A DNA stretch of 64,000 bases from CAZRUA01 sp964603125. GTDB taxonomy: Bacteria > Bacteroidota > Bacteroidia > B-17B0 > Aurantibacillaceae. Shown here piece by piece: positions 53,721 through 62,043 of the stretch. Position 1 is the first letter of the stretch; each line of letters starts with the position of its first letter. The DNA is taken from the NCBI GenBank assembly GCA_964603125.1, contig CAZRUA010000004.1:12226-76225 (forward strand), in the 5' to 3' direction. The notes below the pieces were generated by a model, which was given only the letters and a program-made list of their open reading frames with translations, was not told the origin of the DNA and made no database searches. Position numbers and translations under genes: made by a program.

Positions 53721-55460
53721 ATGAGTAAAGTTTTTAAACGCACCTATTTTTTCTTTTTAGTTGCTTTACAATTAAGCACTGCGTTTAATTTGTTGTCGCA
53801 AACTTTACCAAAGGATAGCAGTGATATAAATTATACGCAAGTATTGTTTGAATTTCCGAATGTTAAAAATGCAAACTACTATTTACTCCAAATTGCAGAA
53901 CGTCAGAATACATCATCGCTAAAGGAGTATAAGTGCCAAACAAATGCATATTTTATTGATAATTTAAAGTTTGGGAAAATTTATCGATGGAGGGCAATTG
54001 CATTTGATAAGAAACACAACAAGATTGATTCTACAAATTACTTCGCATTTCGTACAAAGGGAGTTGATTTGGTGAATACGAATTTCGCCCGAATGCGATT
54101 AAATAAGCAGGATAGTTCAATTAAAGGCAATGATTTAATTTTTATTGATTACCCAAGAATTGCAATCGATAGAGTTGGTAATCCCATTTGGTATTTACCT
54201 GATATAGAGAATAAGGTAAATGCAACACAACGTATTAGGGATTTAAAAATGACTTATGATGGAAACATCACTTTTTTAACCAATCAATCAGCAATTGAGT
54301 GCGACATTAATGGCAATGTTATTTGGGAAGCGCCTGAATTAATGGGTTCGAAAACAGACAGTATGGGTTTTTATCATCATGGTTTTAAAAAACTAGATAA
54401 TGGTAATTACATAGTAATTGGCAGTAAGTATGTTTACAAAGCGTTTCCCGATACAATAAAAAGCAACCCGTTAAAAAAGTATAATGTATTTAAAACAATT
54501 GATGGAGTAAATCACATTCGAGTTGAATATGGATTGGTGTATGAGTTTTCAAAAAGCAAGGAAATTGTTTGGCAATGGGATTCGGAAGACTACTTGTCGT
54601 TAAATGACTTGTTCCATCATGGGAACGCAGATACCATTTCTATAGTTGGAGCTCACCTAAATTCTTTAGATGTTAATCGGGAAAACACAGAAGTGCTTAT
54701 TGGATTCCGAGATTTAAGCCGAGTGATTGTTGTAGATAAAAAAACCAAAACTATTACCGAGAGCTATGGGAGTAAAACATTTTCAGATAGTAAAGTACAT
54801 CAGTTTAAAGGTTTTCAATTTCAACATGATGCTAGATTTTTAGGTGACAGTAGCATTACTTTGTTTAATAACAATGCGATTTATTGTAATACAAATTTAA
54901 CTTCGGCTGTAATGGTTTTTAAACGCAGTAAATACAGGTCGAGTACTACATTGGATTTAAATTTTAGTTGTGCTTTTGATTCACTTGCAGATGGAAGAAG
55001 TTTAAAGGGTGGAAGTATACAGAGTTTACAGAACGGAAATTTTCTTGTCTGCATGGGGCATTTGAATCGAATTTTTGAAGTAACCAAAGGCGGAAAAGTT
55101 GTTTGGGATGGCTTTTATGAAAAGTATTTGGCTGCCGAAAAAAAATGGACAGCATTTCCGCAATATAGAGTGAGCAGTGCATCTTCACTTTATCCCATTT
55201 GTTTTTCGTTTAAATGCAAAGCAGTTGGCAAAAAGAAACTAGAGCTTACTATCGTTAATAATGGAAGTGAAAAGGATAGCTATATGGTTTATGTTAAAGC
55301 CAAGGCGAATACAATTTTACAAGAGTTTAAAACAGATGATGTAGTTGCCGGCGAAAATTTTGTTAAAGAAATAAACCTTAAATGCAAAAGTAAAAACCTA
55401 ATTATTGAAGTGGTATCTAAAACTAATTCTTTAAGTGTAAAGAGAATGACAATAGAGTAA
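53721..55460 (+). CDS. Arylsulfotransferase (ASST)-family protein
   Basis: The 579-residue exported protein (signal peptide ending LLSQ) has an N-terminal Ig-like domain (about 30-115) and a beta-propeller of the ASST type: IDYPRIAIDRVGNPIWYLPD, NYIVIGSKYVYK, IVWQWDSEDYLSLNDLFHHGNAD, HLNSLDVN, LIGFRDLSRVIVVDKK and FQFQHDARFLGDSSITLFNNN, all recurring propeller-blade and catalytic-His-like segments. Classical ASST moves sulfate between phenols through a His intermediate. His in FHHGNAD and in FQHDARF are candidates. Whether it is active is uncertain; many homologues in Bacteroidota are uncharacterised. A C-terminal Ig-like domain follows. Confidence 0.75.
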   Translation: MSKVFKRTYFFFLVALQLSTAFNLLSQTLPKDSSDINYTQVLFEFPNVKNANYYLLQIAERQNTSSLKEYKCQTNAYFIDNLKFGKIYRWRAIAFDKKHNKIDSTNYFAFRTKGVDLVNTNFARMRLNKQDSSIKGNDLIFIDYPRIAIDRVGNPIWYLPDIENKVNATQRIRDLKMTYDGNITFLTNQSAIECDINGNVIWEAPELMGSKTDSMGFYHHGFKKLDNGNYIVIGSKYVYKAFPDTIKSNPLKKYNVFKTIDGVNHIRVEYGLVYEFSKSKEIVWQWDSEDYLSLNDLFHHGNADTISIVGAHLNSLDVNRENTEVLIGFRDLSRVIVVDKKTKTITESYGSKTFSDSKVHQFKGFQFQHDARFLGDSSITLFNNNAIYCNTNLTSAVMVFKRSKYRSSTTLDLNFSCAFDSLADGRSLKGGSIQSLQNGNFLVCMGHLNRIFEVTKGGKVVWDGFYEKYLAAEKKWTAFPQYRVSSASSLYPICFSFKCKAVGKKKLELTIVNNGSEKDSYMVYVKAKANTILQEFKTDDVVAGENFVKEINLKCKSKNLIIEVVSKTNSLSVKRMTIE

Positions 55461-55472
55461 GGATATAAAAAA

Positions 55473-55643
55473 TACGCTATTGCTTACGAGTTAGCTGTAA
55501 ACGTTAATGTTTTTGTTAATCTGATATTTAATCTAAGTGCTTGTATAAGCTGGCACACAATTAAACATTTGATTGCTTCGATGGCACCGATTGTTTTTAT
55601 GGCGAAAATTAATCGTTATGAAGTTAGAAACTACGATTTATAA
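55473..55643 (+). pseudogene. Remnant of a duplicated ceramidase-family gene 3' end
   Basis: Bases 55525-55597 match 49541-49613 with about five mismatches in 73. Translated, the fragment reads YAIA, then IFNLSACISWHTIKHLIASMAPIV, against the intact IFNLSACISGHTIKHLIASMAPIV at the C-terminus of the ceramidase-family protein. YAIA upstream also matches, with four extra residues between. No start codon or N-terminal part exists. The frame is the same as that of the arylsulfotransferase-like gene just upstream and ends at 55641-55643, overlapping the 3' end of the opposite nucleotidyltransferase gene. Confidence 0.85.
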
Positions 55644-56695
55644 ATTTCATCTCTTATTTCAAAAAGGATTTGTTCTATTATTTTTATTTCAGGTTGTTCT
55701 GGAAGATCTGATTTTTCATATAGTTCATCAATTTTCATTGTTTTTTCATTGGCCATTTTTACAAGATCTTCATAGTTATAGAATCCTGATTTTATTTTTA
55801 AAAGCTCATCTTTGTCACTTCTTCTAATATTCACTACACCTTCTTTTGCAATTTCTTCAGCCATGTTAAGTAAACGAAAAGTATGCATCATGTTTTTTGC
55901 ATCATAGTTTTTTCCATGATCAAGAGTGTTTTCATATCTTGATTCATTTCTTTTATCAACCCAATTCCAGTAATCTTTGTAGTCTTTACAATATTTGGAG
56001 TAACCATCTTTATTGTAACTAAGTATGGCTAATGGTTCAATATTTTTTTCTACTGAGCTTAAAGAAATTTCATTAGCATTTGGTCCTGAACAAATCCCCT
56101 TTAATGTTTTTGATTTGAGTTGGCTATTGTGATATACAGCATAAACTTCTCTCATGTGAGCAATGTTAACCAAGCCACAATCTTCCTGAATAAATTTGTT
56201 TCCTTCCAACCATTGGGATAGAGAAATAGAACCCTGTGATTTAACTATGTAGCAAAAATCTAGAACAGATTTTCGTTCTTTATCTATCGGGTTTACAATT
56301 TTTTTGTTAAGTCCTTTCGCTTTTTTTATTTGCGAATGGGCATAACCAGCAAAAGTTTGTTTGCAAAGTTTGGACAAAAATATTTCAGGTTTTACTAAGT
56401 CCATAAGCGGGTGACGGTATTTGATACAGTCGTTAGGTGTATTTAATAGTTCTAAAATATTTGGATTGTTTGTACTTAGTAAATCAAAAAATCTTTTTAA
56501 CTCGTAATAAACTTCATCATTTGTATCATTATTAATTTGCTCGATAAAATTTAAGCCATAAAATTTCGTTTTTGGTAACACAAAAACACCCTTCAAATCT
56601 ATATCAGATTGAGGGGTGTTTAAGCCGTAAGCAATACTTCCACTTATGCAATCAAGTAGTAAAATATTATTTTTTCGTATCTCTTCTGTAATCAT
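55631..56695 (-). CDS. Pol-beta-fold nucleotidyltransferase (RlaP-like)
   Basis: The 354-residue protein has a minimal nucleotidyltransferase domain at the N-terminus: CISGSIAYGLNTPQSDIDLKGVFVLP, with GS and the D-x-D metal pair, and a third Asp or Glu candidate in EVYYELKRFFDLL. The C-terminal 250 residues are helical with YWNWVDKRNESRYENTLDHGKNYDAKNMMHTFRLL, which I associate with the RNA-ligase-associated RlaP group (COG3541 relatives). It should transfer a nucleotide, perhaps to damaged RNA ends, given the adjoining RtcB, exonuclease and second nucleotidyltransferase. It starts one base after the previous stop. Confidence 0.8.
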   Translation of the reverse strand: MITEEIRKNNILLLDCISGSIAYGLNTPQSDIDLKGVFVLPKTKFYGLNFIEQINNDTNDEVYYELKRFFDLLSTNNPNILELLNTPNDCIKYRHPLMDLVKPEIFLSKLCKQTFAGYAHSQIKKAKGLNKKIVNPIDKERKSVLDFCYIVKSQGSISLSQWLEGNKFIQEDCGLVNIAHMREVYAVYHNSQLKSKTLKGICSGPNANEISLSSVEKNIEPLAILSYNKDGYSKYCKDYKDYWNWVDKRNESRYENTLDHGKNYDAKNMMHTFRLLNMAEEIAKEGVVNIRRSDKDELLKIKSGFYNYEDLVKMANEKTMKIDELYEKSDLPEQPEIKIIEQILFEIRDEIYKS

Positions 56696-56696
56696 G

Positions 56697-57461
56697 TTAG
56701 AAGGTTTTTATGATATTCTTAAACAAATTATCTAAATCAACGTTTTTCTCACTACGCCCTTTTAAATTTGTAAATTCATTCTCCGCTTTTGTTAATTCTG
56801 TTGTTATGAATAAATTTAGGTCGTTTTCTGCGTGGTGCTTATAGCTTTCATTTTTTGTCGACTTAAGATCTATTAAAGATAATATTTTATCCTTTAATTT
56901 TTTTTCAATAGTTAAATTATTCAGCATTATATGGAATTCTATTGGTACTATAGAGTTTTTTTCAAGTATCCATTTGCAAGCTAATGTAGCTCGTAAAGCA
57001 TAAAATAGTTTTTTTAGTTTTATTTCTTCTTTGGATTCTATTTCACTGAAACTATTTTTAGCCATACCTAAGTAATGGTGCATTAAAGCTATTGGTGCAT
57101 AGCAAAGTTCAGCATGTCCAAGAAGTAATTTAGGCAAGTTTCTCTCTTGTCGATATACTATTGGTGATTGTATGCGTTCAAATAAAGCACCATTTGATTT
57201 CCACATCAACTTTAAACACTTTTTTATGTCCCAACCAGTTATGTCTAGCTCTCCATCATCTGACATGAATTCTATCGTATCCTTTTTGTCAGATAAAGAT
57301 AAATACCAATCTATATCATGCATGTATATCATTCGCACATCATAATCGCTGTCAGGAGAAGGAAATCCCCAGGCTCGTGAACCAGTTTCGCAGGCATATA
57401 GTATTTTTACTTTGTACTGCGATTCTATTTCGCTTAGTTTATTTTGTATTTGTGTTTGCAT
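56697..57461 (-). CDS. Pol-beta-fold nucleotidyltransferase (YcgL/RlaP family)
   Basis: The 254-residue protein begins with the nucleotidyltransferase motif ACETGSRAWGFPSPDSDYDVRMIYM, the hallmark GSRAWGF..SDYDVR of COG3541, and has GELDITGWDIKKCLKLM with a third acidic residue. The C-terminal part is helical (YYALRATLACKWIL). It is distinct in sequence from the second nucleotidyltransferase downstream. Both belong to a cluster with RtcB, so a role in RNA end repair or modification is inferred from context. Confidence 0.85.
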   Translation of the reverse strand: MQTQIQNKLSEIESQYKVKILYACETGSRAWGFPSPDSDYDVRMIYMHDIDWYLSLSDKKDTIEFMSDDGELDITGWDIKKCLKLMWKSNGALFERIQSPIVYRQERNLPKLLLGHAELCYAPIALMHHYLGMAKNSFSEIESKEEIKLKKLFYALRATLACKWILEKNSIVPIEFHIMLNNLTIEKKLKDKILSLIDLKSTKNESYKHHAENDLNLFITTELTKAENEFTNLKGRSEKNVDLDNLFKNIIKTF

Positions 57462-57506
57462 TTTTTGTTCTTTTTATTATTGTGTGACGAAATATTTGTC
57501 CAAGTG

Positions 57507-58046
57507 TTAAATATATTCCCAACTCCCTTTATGCTTCAAAAAAATCTTACAAATATTTCTTGCATCATCAATTCCTCTGTGGTGCGTGCCTTCTAGCGTA
57601 AACCCTTCAATGTACAAAGCGCCATTCATCCCTACCATTTTCTTTAAGCCTTTTACTTCGGGGTATTGATGTTTTAAACTAATATGCTTTAATGCCCAAT
57701 TACTATCTATCTTGTTTAAATTGCAATCCGAAATAAACTGGTTTTTATCATACATTCCCCAACTGCAAAGTAAATAATCTTCTGTAATATTAATCCAATT
57801 TTTAAATTGTTCTATTACAATTGGAAAATGTTCTGCATCATCAACTTGCACCTGTGTTATCGTTGTAAGCTCTCTACAAAAAGCTGATAATTGAGGGTTT
57901 AACTTGGGTTTCACAAATTTTGCAAATTCTCCTACAATTTCGAAATTGGCATTTACTTTCACGGCTCCTATTTCTATTATTTCACTTTTATTTTTGCTCC
58001 CGTCGTTCCAACAAGTAGCTTCTAAATCTAATACTATATAATTCAT
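57507..58046 (-). CDS. DEDDh 3'-5' exonuclease (ERI1/KapD-like)
   Basis: The 179-residue protein is a DEDDh exonuclease: LDLEATCW (Asp, Glu), CSWGMYDKNQFISDC (Asp) and HHRGIDDARNICKIF (His, Asp). It is short, as in the ERI1/KapD group that trims 3' ends of RNA. The gene is 46 bases upstream of the first nucleotidyltransferase gene and 163 bases downstream of rtcB. In an RNA-repair setting it would clean up ends before ligation or nucleotide addition. Confidence 0.9.
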   Translation of the reverse strand: MNYIVLDLEATCWNDGSKNKSEIIEIGAVKVNANFEIVGEFAKFVKPKLNPQLSAFCRELTTITQVQVDDAEHFPIVIEQFKNWINITEDYLLCSWGMYDKNQFISDCNLNKIDSNWALKHISLKHQYPEVKGLKKMVGMNGALYIEGFTLEGTHHRGIDDARNICKIFLKHKGSWEYI

Positions 58047-58209
58047 TTTTTGTTTTTACTATTTGTTTTTTTTGTTCTTTTGACATTGCTCACCTAGAAT
58101 TAATTGTATCTATTAGAGTTCGCATTAATAATTAGTTATCTCAAACATCTACTCTTTCAGTCTTGTCTCCTAGCACACTCAGTATTTCAATTCTTAATTC
58201 TGCATTAAC

Positions 58210-59649
58210 TTAATCTTCTCTACTTCCATCATCAGCCATACGTACCATTTTTGGGGTAAATTTAGCTACTACATCAACTAAGTTTTTTTGCGATGCCATT
58301 ACAGTTTCAATGTTTTTATAGGCCATTGGAGCTTCATCTAAACCAGCACCTATTAATGTAACACCATGTGTTTTTAAAATGTTTTTCATTTCGTCTTTGG
58401 TGATGTTTTTAATAGCTTGTGTTCGGCTCATTTGACGGCCTGCACCATGTGAGGCTGAATTTATAGCATTTGATTCACCTTTACCACGTACTAAGAAACC
58501 TGGAGCTGTCATCGAACCTGGAATAATTCCCATCACGTCTTTTGAAGCTGGCGTTGCGCCTTTACGGTGAACAATTACTTCTTCTCCATTATGCATTTCT
58601 TTCCAAGCAAAGTTATGATGATTTTCTACTTTCGCAAGCACTTGTCCACCTATGGCTTTTGTTAAACGTTCATGAATCACTTCATGACATGCTGAGGCAT
58701 AATCACCAGCTAAATTCATTGCTATCCAGTATTCTTGTCCTTCTGCACTATTCATATCTAAGTAAGCAAGGTTGGCAGCTTCTTGTGGAAGACGACATTT
58801 TTCTTTTGCTAGCTTAGTATAATATCCAGCTATGGTTGCACCAAAACCACGCGAACCAGAGTGAGTAAGTAGTGCTACATAATTACCTTTTTTGATATTT
58901 AATTTGGCGTCATCTTCAGCAAACTCAATAATACCCCACTCAACAAAGTGATTTCCACCACCTGAGGAACCAAGTTGAGCAAAGGCTTTGTCGTGCAAGT
59001 TTTTTACAAATGGTGTCATATTAAATTCACTTTTATCTAAAACTTCATGATTCGCTTTATATTTTCCTTGAAAACCATTACCTGCACCAAATTTTGTCCA
59101 AGCAATTAATTCTCGTTTATACTTGTTTTCATTTTCATAAAAATGAGTTTCAGGGATATCATATATCGATAAAGCCATTCTACAACCAATATCAACACCA
59201 ACACCGTAAGGAATAACAGCATTTTTAGTTGCTAATACTCCACCAATTGGCAAACCATATCCTTGATGCGCATCAGGCATTAATGCACCTGCAACTGTTA
59301 CAGGAAGTTTCATGGCCACCTCCATTTGGTTAATAGCACCTTGCTCTATATGCTCTGATCCAAATACAGCATATCCTGGATTATTTTGTTTCAACTCTAT
59401 GATTGGTCGTGTATCTTCATCTTTCAATAATTCCTCACGCTCAATTAATTTTTGTGCAATCTCAGATAGTATTTCATCATCCAAATAATTTTCTGGATTG
59501 GCAAGAACTTTAGTTAAAATTGTTAGTACTTCTTCTCGATTTGAGTTTCTGAAGTTTTTCTCAATAACTTTTATGGCAACACCAATTGCTTTACCTTGTG
59601 GATAACCTATTTCTTTTAAGTTTTCTCCGTTTATATTTAGTTTATTCAT
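58210..59649 (-). CDS. rtcB: RNA-splicing/repair ligase RtcB
   Basis: The 479-residue enzyme joins RNA 2',3'-cyclic-phosphate or 3'-phosphate ends to 5'-OH ends using GTP and Mn. All active-site residues are visible: Asp153 and Cys156 in YGVGVDIGCRM, His234 in GGGNHFVE, His263 in LTHSGSRGFG, His345 in VENHHNF and the guanylylated His401 in NSASHGAGRQMSR. The ATG at 59649 (MNKLNINGENLKEIGYPQG) is chosen; an upstream in-frame start would add 15 residues unlike the family. It heads the cluster with the exonuclease and nucleotidyltransferases. A perfect palindrome precedes it. Confidence 0.97.
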   Translation of the reverse strand: MNKLNINGENLKEIGYPQGKAIGVAIKVIEKNFRNSNREEVLTILTKVLANPENYLDDEILSEIAQKLIEREELLKDEDTRPIIELKQNNPGYAVFGSEHIEQGAINQMEVAMKLPVTVAGALMPDAHQGYGLPIGGVLATKNAVIPYGVGVDIGCRMALSIYDIPETHFYENENKYKRELIAWTKFGAGNGFQGKYKANHEVLDKSEFNMTPFVKNLHDKAFAQLGSSGGGNHFVEWGIIEFAEDDAKLNIKKGNYVALLTHSGSRGFGATIAGYYTKLAKEKCRLPQEAANLAYLDMNSAEGQEYWIAMNLAGDYASACHEVIHERLTKAIGGQVLAKVENHHNFAWKEMHNGEEVIVHRKGATPASKDVMGIIPGSMTAPGFLVRGKGESNAINSASHGAGRQMSRTQAIKNITKDEMKNILKTHGVTLIGAGLDEAPMAYKNIETVMASQKNLVDVVAKFTPKMVRMADDGSRED

Positions 59650-59689
59650 AATCTTGTTTTTAATTGAATACAAAACAATAAATAAACTG

Positions 59690-59704
59690 CGCAAAGTATT
59701 TGCG
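59690..59704. promoter_or_regulatory. Perfect palindrome upstream of rtcB
   Basis: CGCAAAGTATTTGCG is a 6-bp inverted repeat with a 3-bp centre, ending 41 bases before the rtcB start codon. On the minus strand it holds TACTTTG, one base short of the TAnnTTTG -7 spacing. It is a good candidate operator for an unknown regulator of the RNA-repair cluster. Confidence 0.4.
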
Positions 59705-59766
59705 TAGTTGAAGTAAAATTGATTATCTATTATAAGTGCTTGATAATGAGTAAGATTATTTTGTTT

Positions 59767-60516
59767 TTATTTTCTTTTTTTCTTCACCCACCATTTTTTT
59801 ATTGGGACAAGTTGTGATTTGATTACCCCATTTTCTAAATCTGAATCAGTTGCTCCATAGATAACATCTTCTGTTTCTTTCTTGTAGGTGTTAAATACCC
59901 AATCCCACAGAGTAAGAACTTTACCATAATTTTTGTCAAGATAGATTTCATTTTTACCATGGTGAACTCTATGAACGGATGGTGTTACAAGAATTTTATC
60001 CAGCCAACCAAGTTTTCCAATTAATTTAGTATGAATAAAAAGCTGGTAAATTCCTTGTAAAAATATTAGTACTAATATATCTGCAGGATGAAATCCGATT
60101 AGAGGGAGAATACAGTAAAACCCAACATTGAATAATGGAATTAAAAATGAAGTTCTTAACCCAACACTTAGATTGAAAAATTCACTTTGGTGATGCACTT
60201 TGTGGGCAGTCCACATAATAGGTATTTCATGGCTTAAACGGTGAAACCAGTATTCCAGAAAATCAAGAGAGATGAATAAAAGTATAAAGTAGTAGCCAGA
60301 TCTTTGTAGATGAATTAATCTATAATTCGAAAAAAGAAAAAGCAGTAACGGATAACTTAATAGCGAAAAGCCATAATCAATAAACATGGAAACTGCTCCA
60401 ATTCCGATATTTTCGAGTGTGTTTTTTAAGTGATACGATTTGTTTTTTGTTTTAATAGAAACAATTACTTCCGCAATGAATAGCAGAATGAATAATGAGA
60501 TGAAATATTTTTCCAT
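59767..60516 (-). CDS. Fatty acid hydroxylase/sterol desaturase-family membrane protein
   Basis: The 249-residue protein has about five helices and the three di-iron histidine boxes of the family: HRLSH, HKVHHQ and HRVHHG. Homologues hydroxylate or desaturate membrane lipid tails with O2. The substrate here is unknown. It is codirectional with rtcB and ends 117 bases before its start, with no terminator visible. The C-terminus is strongly basic (KKWWVKKKRK). Confidence 0.88.
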   Translation of the reverse strand: MEKYFISLFILLFIAEVIVSIKTKNKSYHLKNTLENIGIGAVSMFIDYGFSLLSYPLLLFLFSNYRLIHLQRSGYYFILLFISLDFLEYWFHRLSHEIPIMWTAHKVHHQSEFFNLSVGLRTSFLIPLFNVGFYCILPLIGFHPADILVLIFLQGIYQLFIHTKLIGKLGWLDKILVTPSVHRVHHGKNEIYLDKNYGKVLTLWDWVFNTYKKETEDVIYGATDSDLENGVIKSQLVPIKKWWVKKKRK

Positions 60517-60975
60517 AACAAATTTTTAAGAAATAAAAATTTGCTTCATACTAAAGCATGGGTTACTCAATATAAATTGAGAGGATTTAAAAAAGAATGT
60601 AATGCTTGTGCCCTGAAGCTTTTAGGCTAAAATCCTTAGGGATTAAAAAGCAGGGTAGGAAGTGATTGAGAATATAGTATTACGCACGCAATTAGATGAG
60701 CCAATTGAGGAACGTCCTTTTTTTGAAATGGTATTTATACTATTTAGCATAAACAAATTTAAGTAATTAATTAACAGGTTTTGCAAACTTAATTTAGTTT
60801 AACAAATTTTATGTGGGAAAAAAGGTACAAATTTCAAACCATTTCGCCAAGGATTTGGGTGAAATACTTGATTTCATTGACCGTTTCCGTTCCGAAATAG
60901 ACACCATTGGTAAAGAACTCGAAAATCCACAAAATTAGCCCCTGACTGCCCTCCAAATTCAAAACGGGAGCATTT
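60517..60975. other. 459-bp gap with a truncated reading frame, probable junction of acquired DNA
   Basis: The first 290 bases are AT-rich with nothing recognisable except nested short inverted repeats at about 60612-60655 (CCCTG...CAGGG outside, AATCC...GGATT inside). From 60813 (GTG) to 60938 an open plus-strand frame encodes about 41 residues ending LGEILDFIDRFRSEIDTIGKEL, with codon use unlike spurious frames. It may be the tail of a gene whose 5' part was lost, consistent with a recombination junction. It could also be a complete small protein. It is not assigned to any family. Confidence 0.35.
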
Positions 60976-61584
60976 TTAGCAACAATTATCCCCGGCCTGA
61001 ATTGGGGGGCATTTTACTGATCCATAACTGCAATAAACACAACAATCCCCCTCCAAGGGTTTTAATCTCGCCTTGCAATTTTCACATTCATAAAAATAGG
61101 CACAAGCGTCCGTTGGCATAATTTCATCCTTTTTATGTCCACATTTTGGGCAGGTCAATGTTGACTTCAGCTCCACTTTTTTACCATTATAAATCCCACA
61201 GGTTTCGCAAGAGCCATGAAGTTTATTCCTGTAATAATTTACTCCGGTGGCCATAAGTAATCCCAACATTCCCAAATAAAGGAAATATGTCCAGTAATCG
61301 CTATTATTGAAATGATAACCATAGAAAATCAATAAACTACTTGGTACGGCAATAAGGAGAGGGTAAATACATTGGTGTTTTCTATACGAAATAACAAATC
61401 CAATAATAGAAATCAAAACCATTGCCTGAAAAATCCACATTGTCCACCCACCAAACAGTTCAAAACTGCCCAAACCAAGAGCAGAAGCTGCAAATGCAAA
61501 AAGCGGGAAACAGCAAGGTGAAAAGATGGCGGTTATAAGTAAGCCAAGAGTGCCAATTTTATCTATGTTATTTGTAATTTTCAT
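60976..61584 (-). CDS. MerC-like membrane protein fused to a GDCCVxC domain
   Basis: The 202-residue protein combines two modules. Residues about 1-120 are MerC-like: four helices with vicinal Cys24-Cys25 in the first (FSPCCFPLFAF), as in mercury transporters of the MerC group. Residues about 144-202 are a cysteine-rich domain with CPKCGH, MPTDACAYFYECENC, GDCCVYCSYG (179-188) and CPPIQ, matching the GDCCVxC domain I know as a separate protein of about 70 residues. The ATG overlaps the upstream ArsR-type gene stop (ATGA). Mercury or another soft metal is the probable substrate, but no MerA or MerP is in view. Confidence 0.85.
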   Translation of the reverse strand: MKITNNIDKIGTLGLLITAIFSPCCFPLFAFAASALGLGSFELFGGWTMWIFQAMVLISIIGFVISYRKHQCIYPLLIAVPSSLLIFYGYHFNNSDYWTYFLYLGMLGLLMATGVNYYRNKLHGSCETCGIYNGKKVELKSTLTCPKCGHKKDEIMPTDACAYFYECENCKARLKPLEGDCCVYCSYGSVKCPPIQAGDNCC

Positions 61585-61946
61585 GCAATGGAATTTTGTT
61601 TGATATACTTGAAGAAAGGGTTTAGAATCTTATGATGTTCTCTCTTTAAAGAGTAATAAATGGTTTGCCCAGAACGTCTCGTTTGAACAATATTACCATC
61701 CTTCATTTTTCTTAGATGCTGCGAAATTGCCGGAATACTAATGCCAATTATATCGCTTAAATCGCAAGGACACAATTCCTGTTCATTTTCTAAGAGAAAA
61801 AGGATTTTAAGCCTTACCTCATTCCCTGCTAATTCTAACACTTTGCCAAGGGATTCAAAGGTGTCAGCATTTTCTCTTATTACCTTTTTACACTGGTCAA
61901 TCTGTTGCTTATCAGCAAAAACTCTTATACATGAATTCTTCTCCAT
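61581..61946 (-). CDS. ArsR/SmtB-family metal-sensing repressor
   Basis: The 121-residue repressor has a winged helix-turn-helix (LAGNEVRLKILFLLE, CDLSDIIGISIPAISQHLRKMKDGNIVQTRRSGQTIYYSL). ELCPCDL places Cys59 and Cys61 in the alpha-3 position of ArsR/CadC-type sensors, and Cys6 and Cys19 provide N-terminal thiols, so a thiolate metal site for Hg, Cd, Pb or As is likely. It is translationally coupled to the MerC-like gene and should repress both. Its own promoter lies in the 97-bp gap to the terminator at 62000-62026. Confidence 0.92.
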   Translation of the reverse strand: MEKNSCIRVFADKQQIDQCKKVIRENADTFESLGKVLELAGNEVRLKILFLLENEQELCPCDLSDIIGISIPAISQHLRKMKDGNIVQTRRSGQTIYYSLKREHHKILNPFFKYIKQNSIA

Positions 61947-61999
61947 ACTGCAAATGTATTTATTTTTAATTATTTAAGCAAATGATTAAATAAAGGCAA

Positions 62000-62026
62000 T
62001 AAAAAAAGGCGGGATTTCCCGCCTTT
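62000..62026 (-). terminator. Intrinsic terminator after the RecA-like ATPase gene
   Basis: AAAGGCGGGA (62005-62014) pairs with TCCCGCCTTT (62017-62026), a 10-bp stem with minimal loop; on the minus strand a T-rich run follows (complement of the A-tract at 62001-62007). It lies 18 bases past the stop at 62044. It isolates the ArsR/MerC pair from the upstream gene. Confidence 0.9.
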
Positions 62027-62043
62027 CCATTTTAATAGCCTGT

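Noticed and set aside
58047..58209. In-frame continuation after the rtcB stop, encoding about 22 residues (VNAELRIEILSVLGDK...)
   Set aside because: It looks protein-like, but RtcB ends normally at RED in other genomes as far as I know. No start codon exists for a separate gene. It may be a trace of a lost gene, and I cannot support more.
60612..60655. Nested inverted repeats (CCCTG/CAGGG and AATCC/GGATT) as a structured RNA
   Set aside because: Stems are only five base pairs with mismatched interiors, no family resemblance, and no flanking promoter or terminator.
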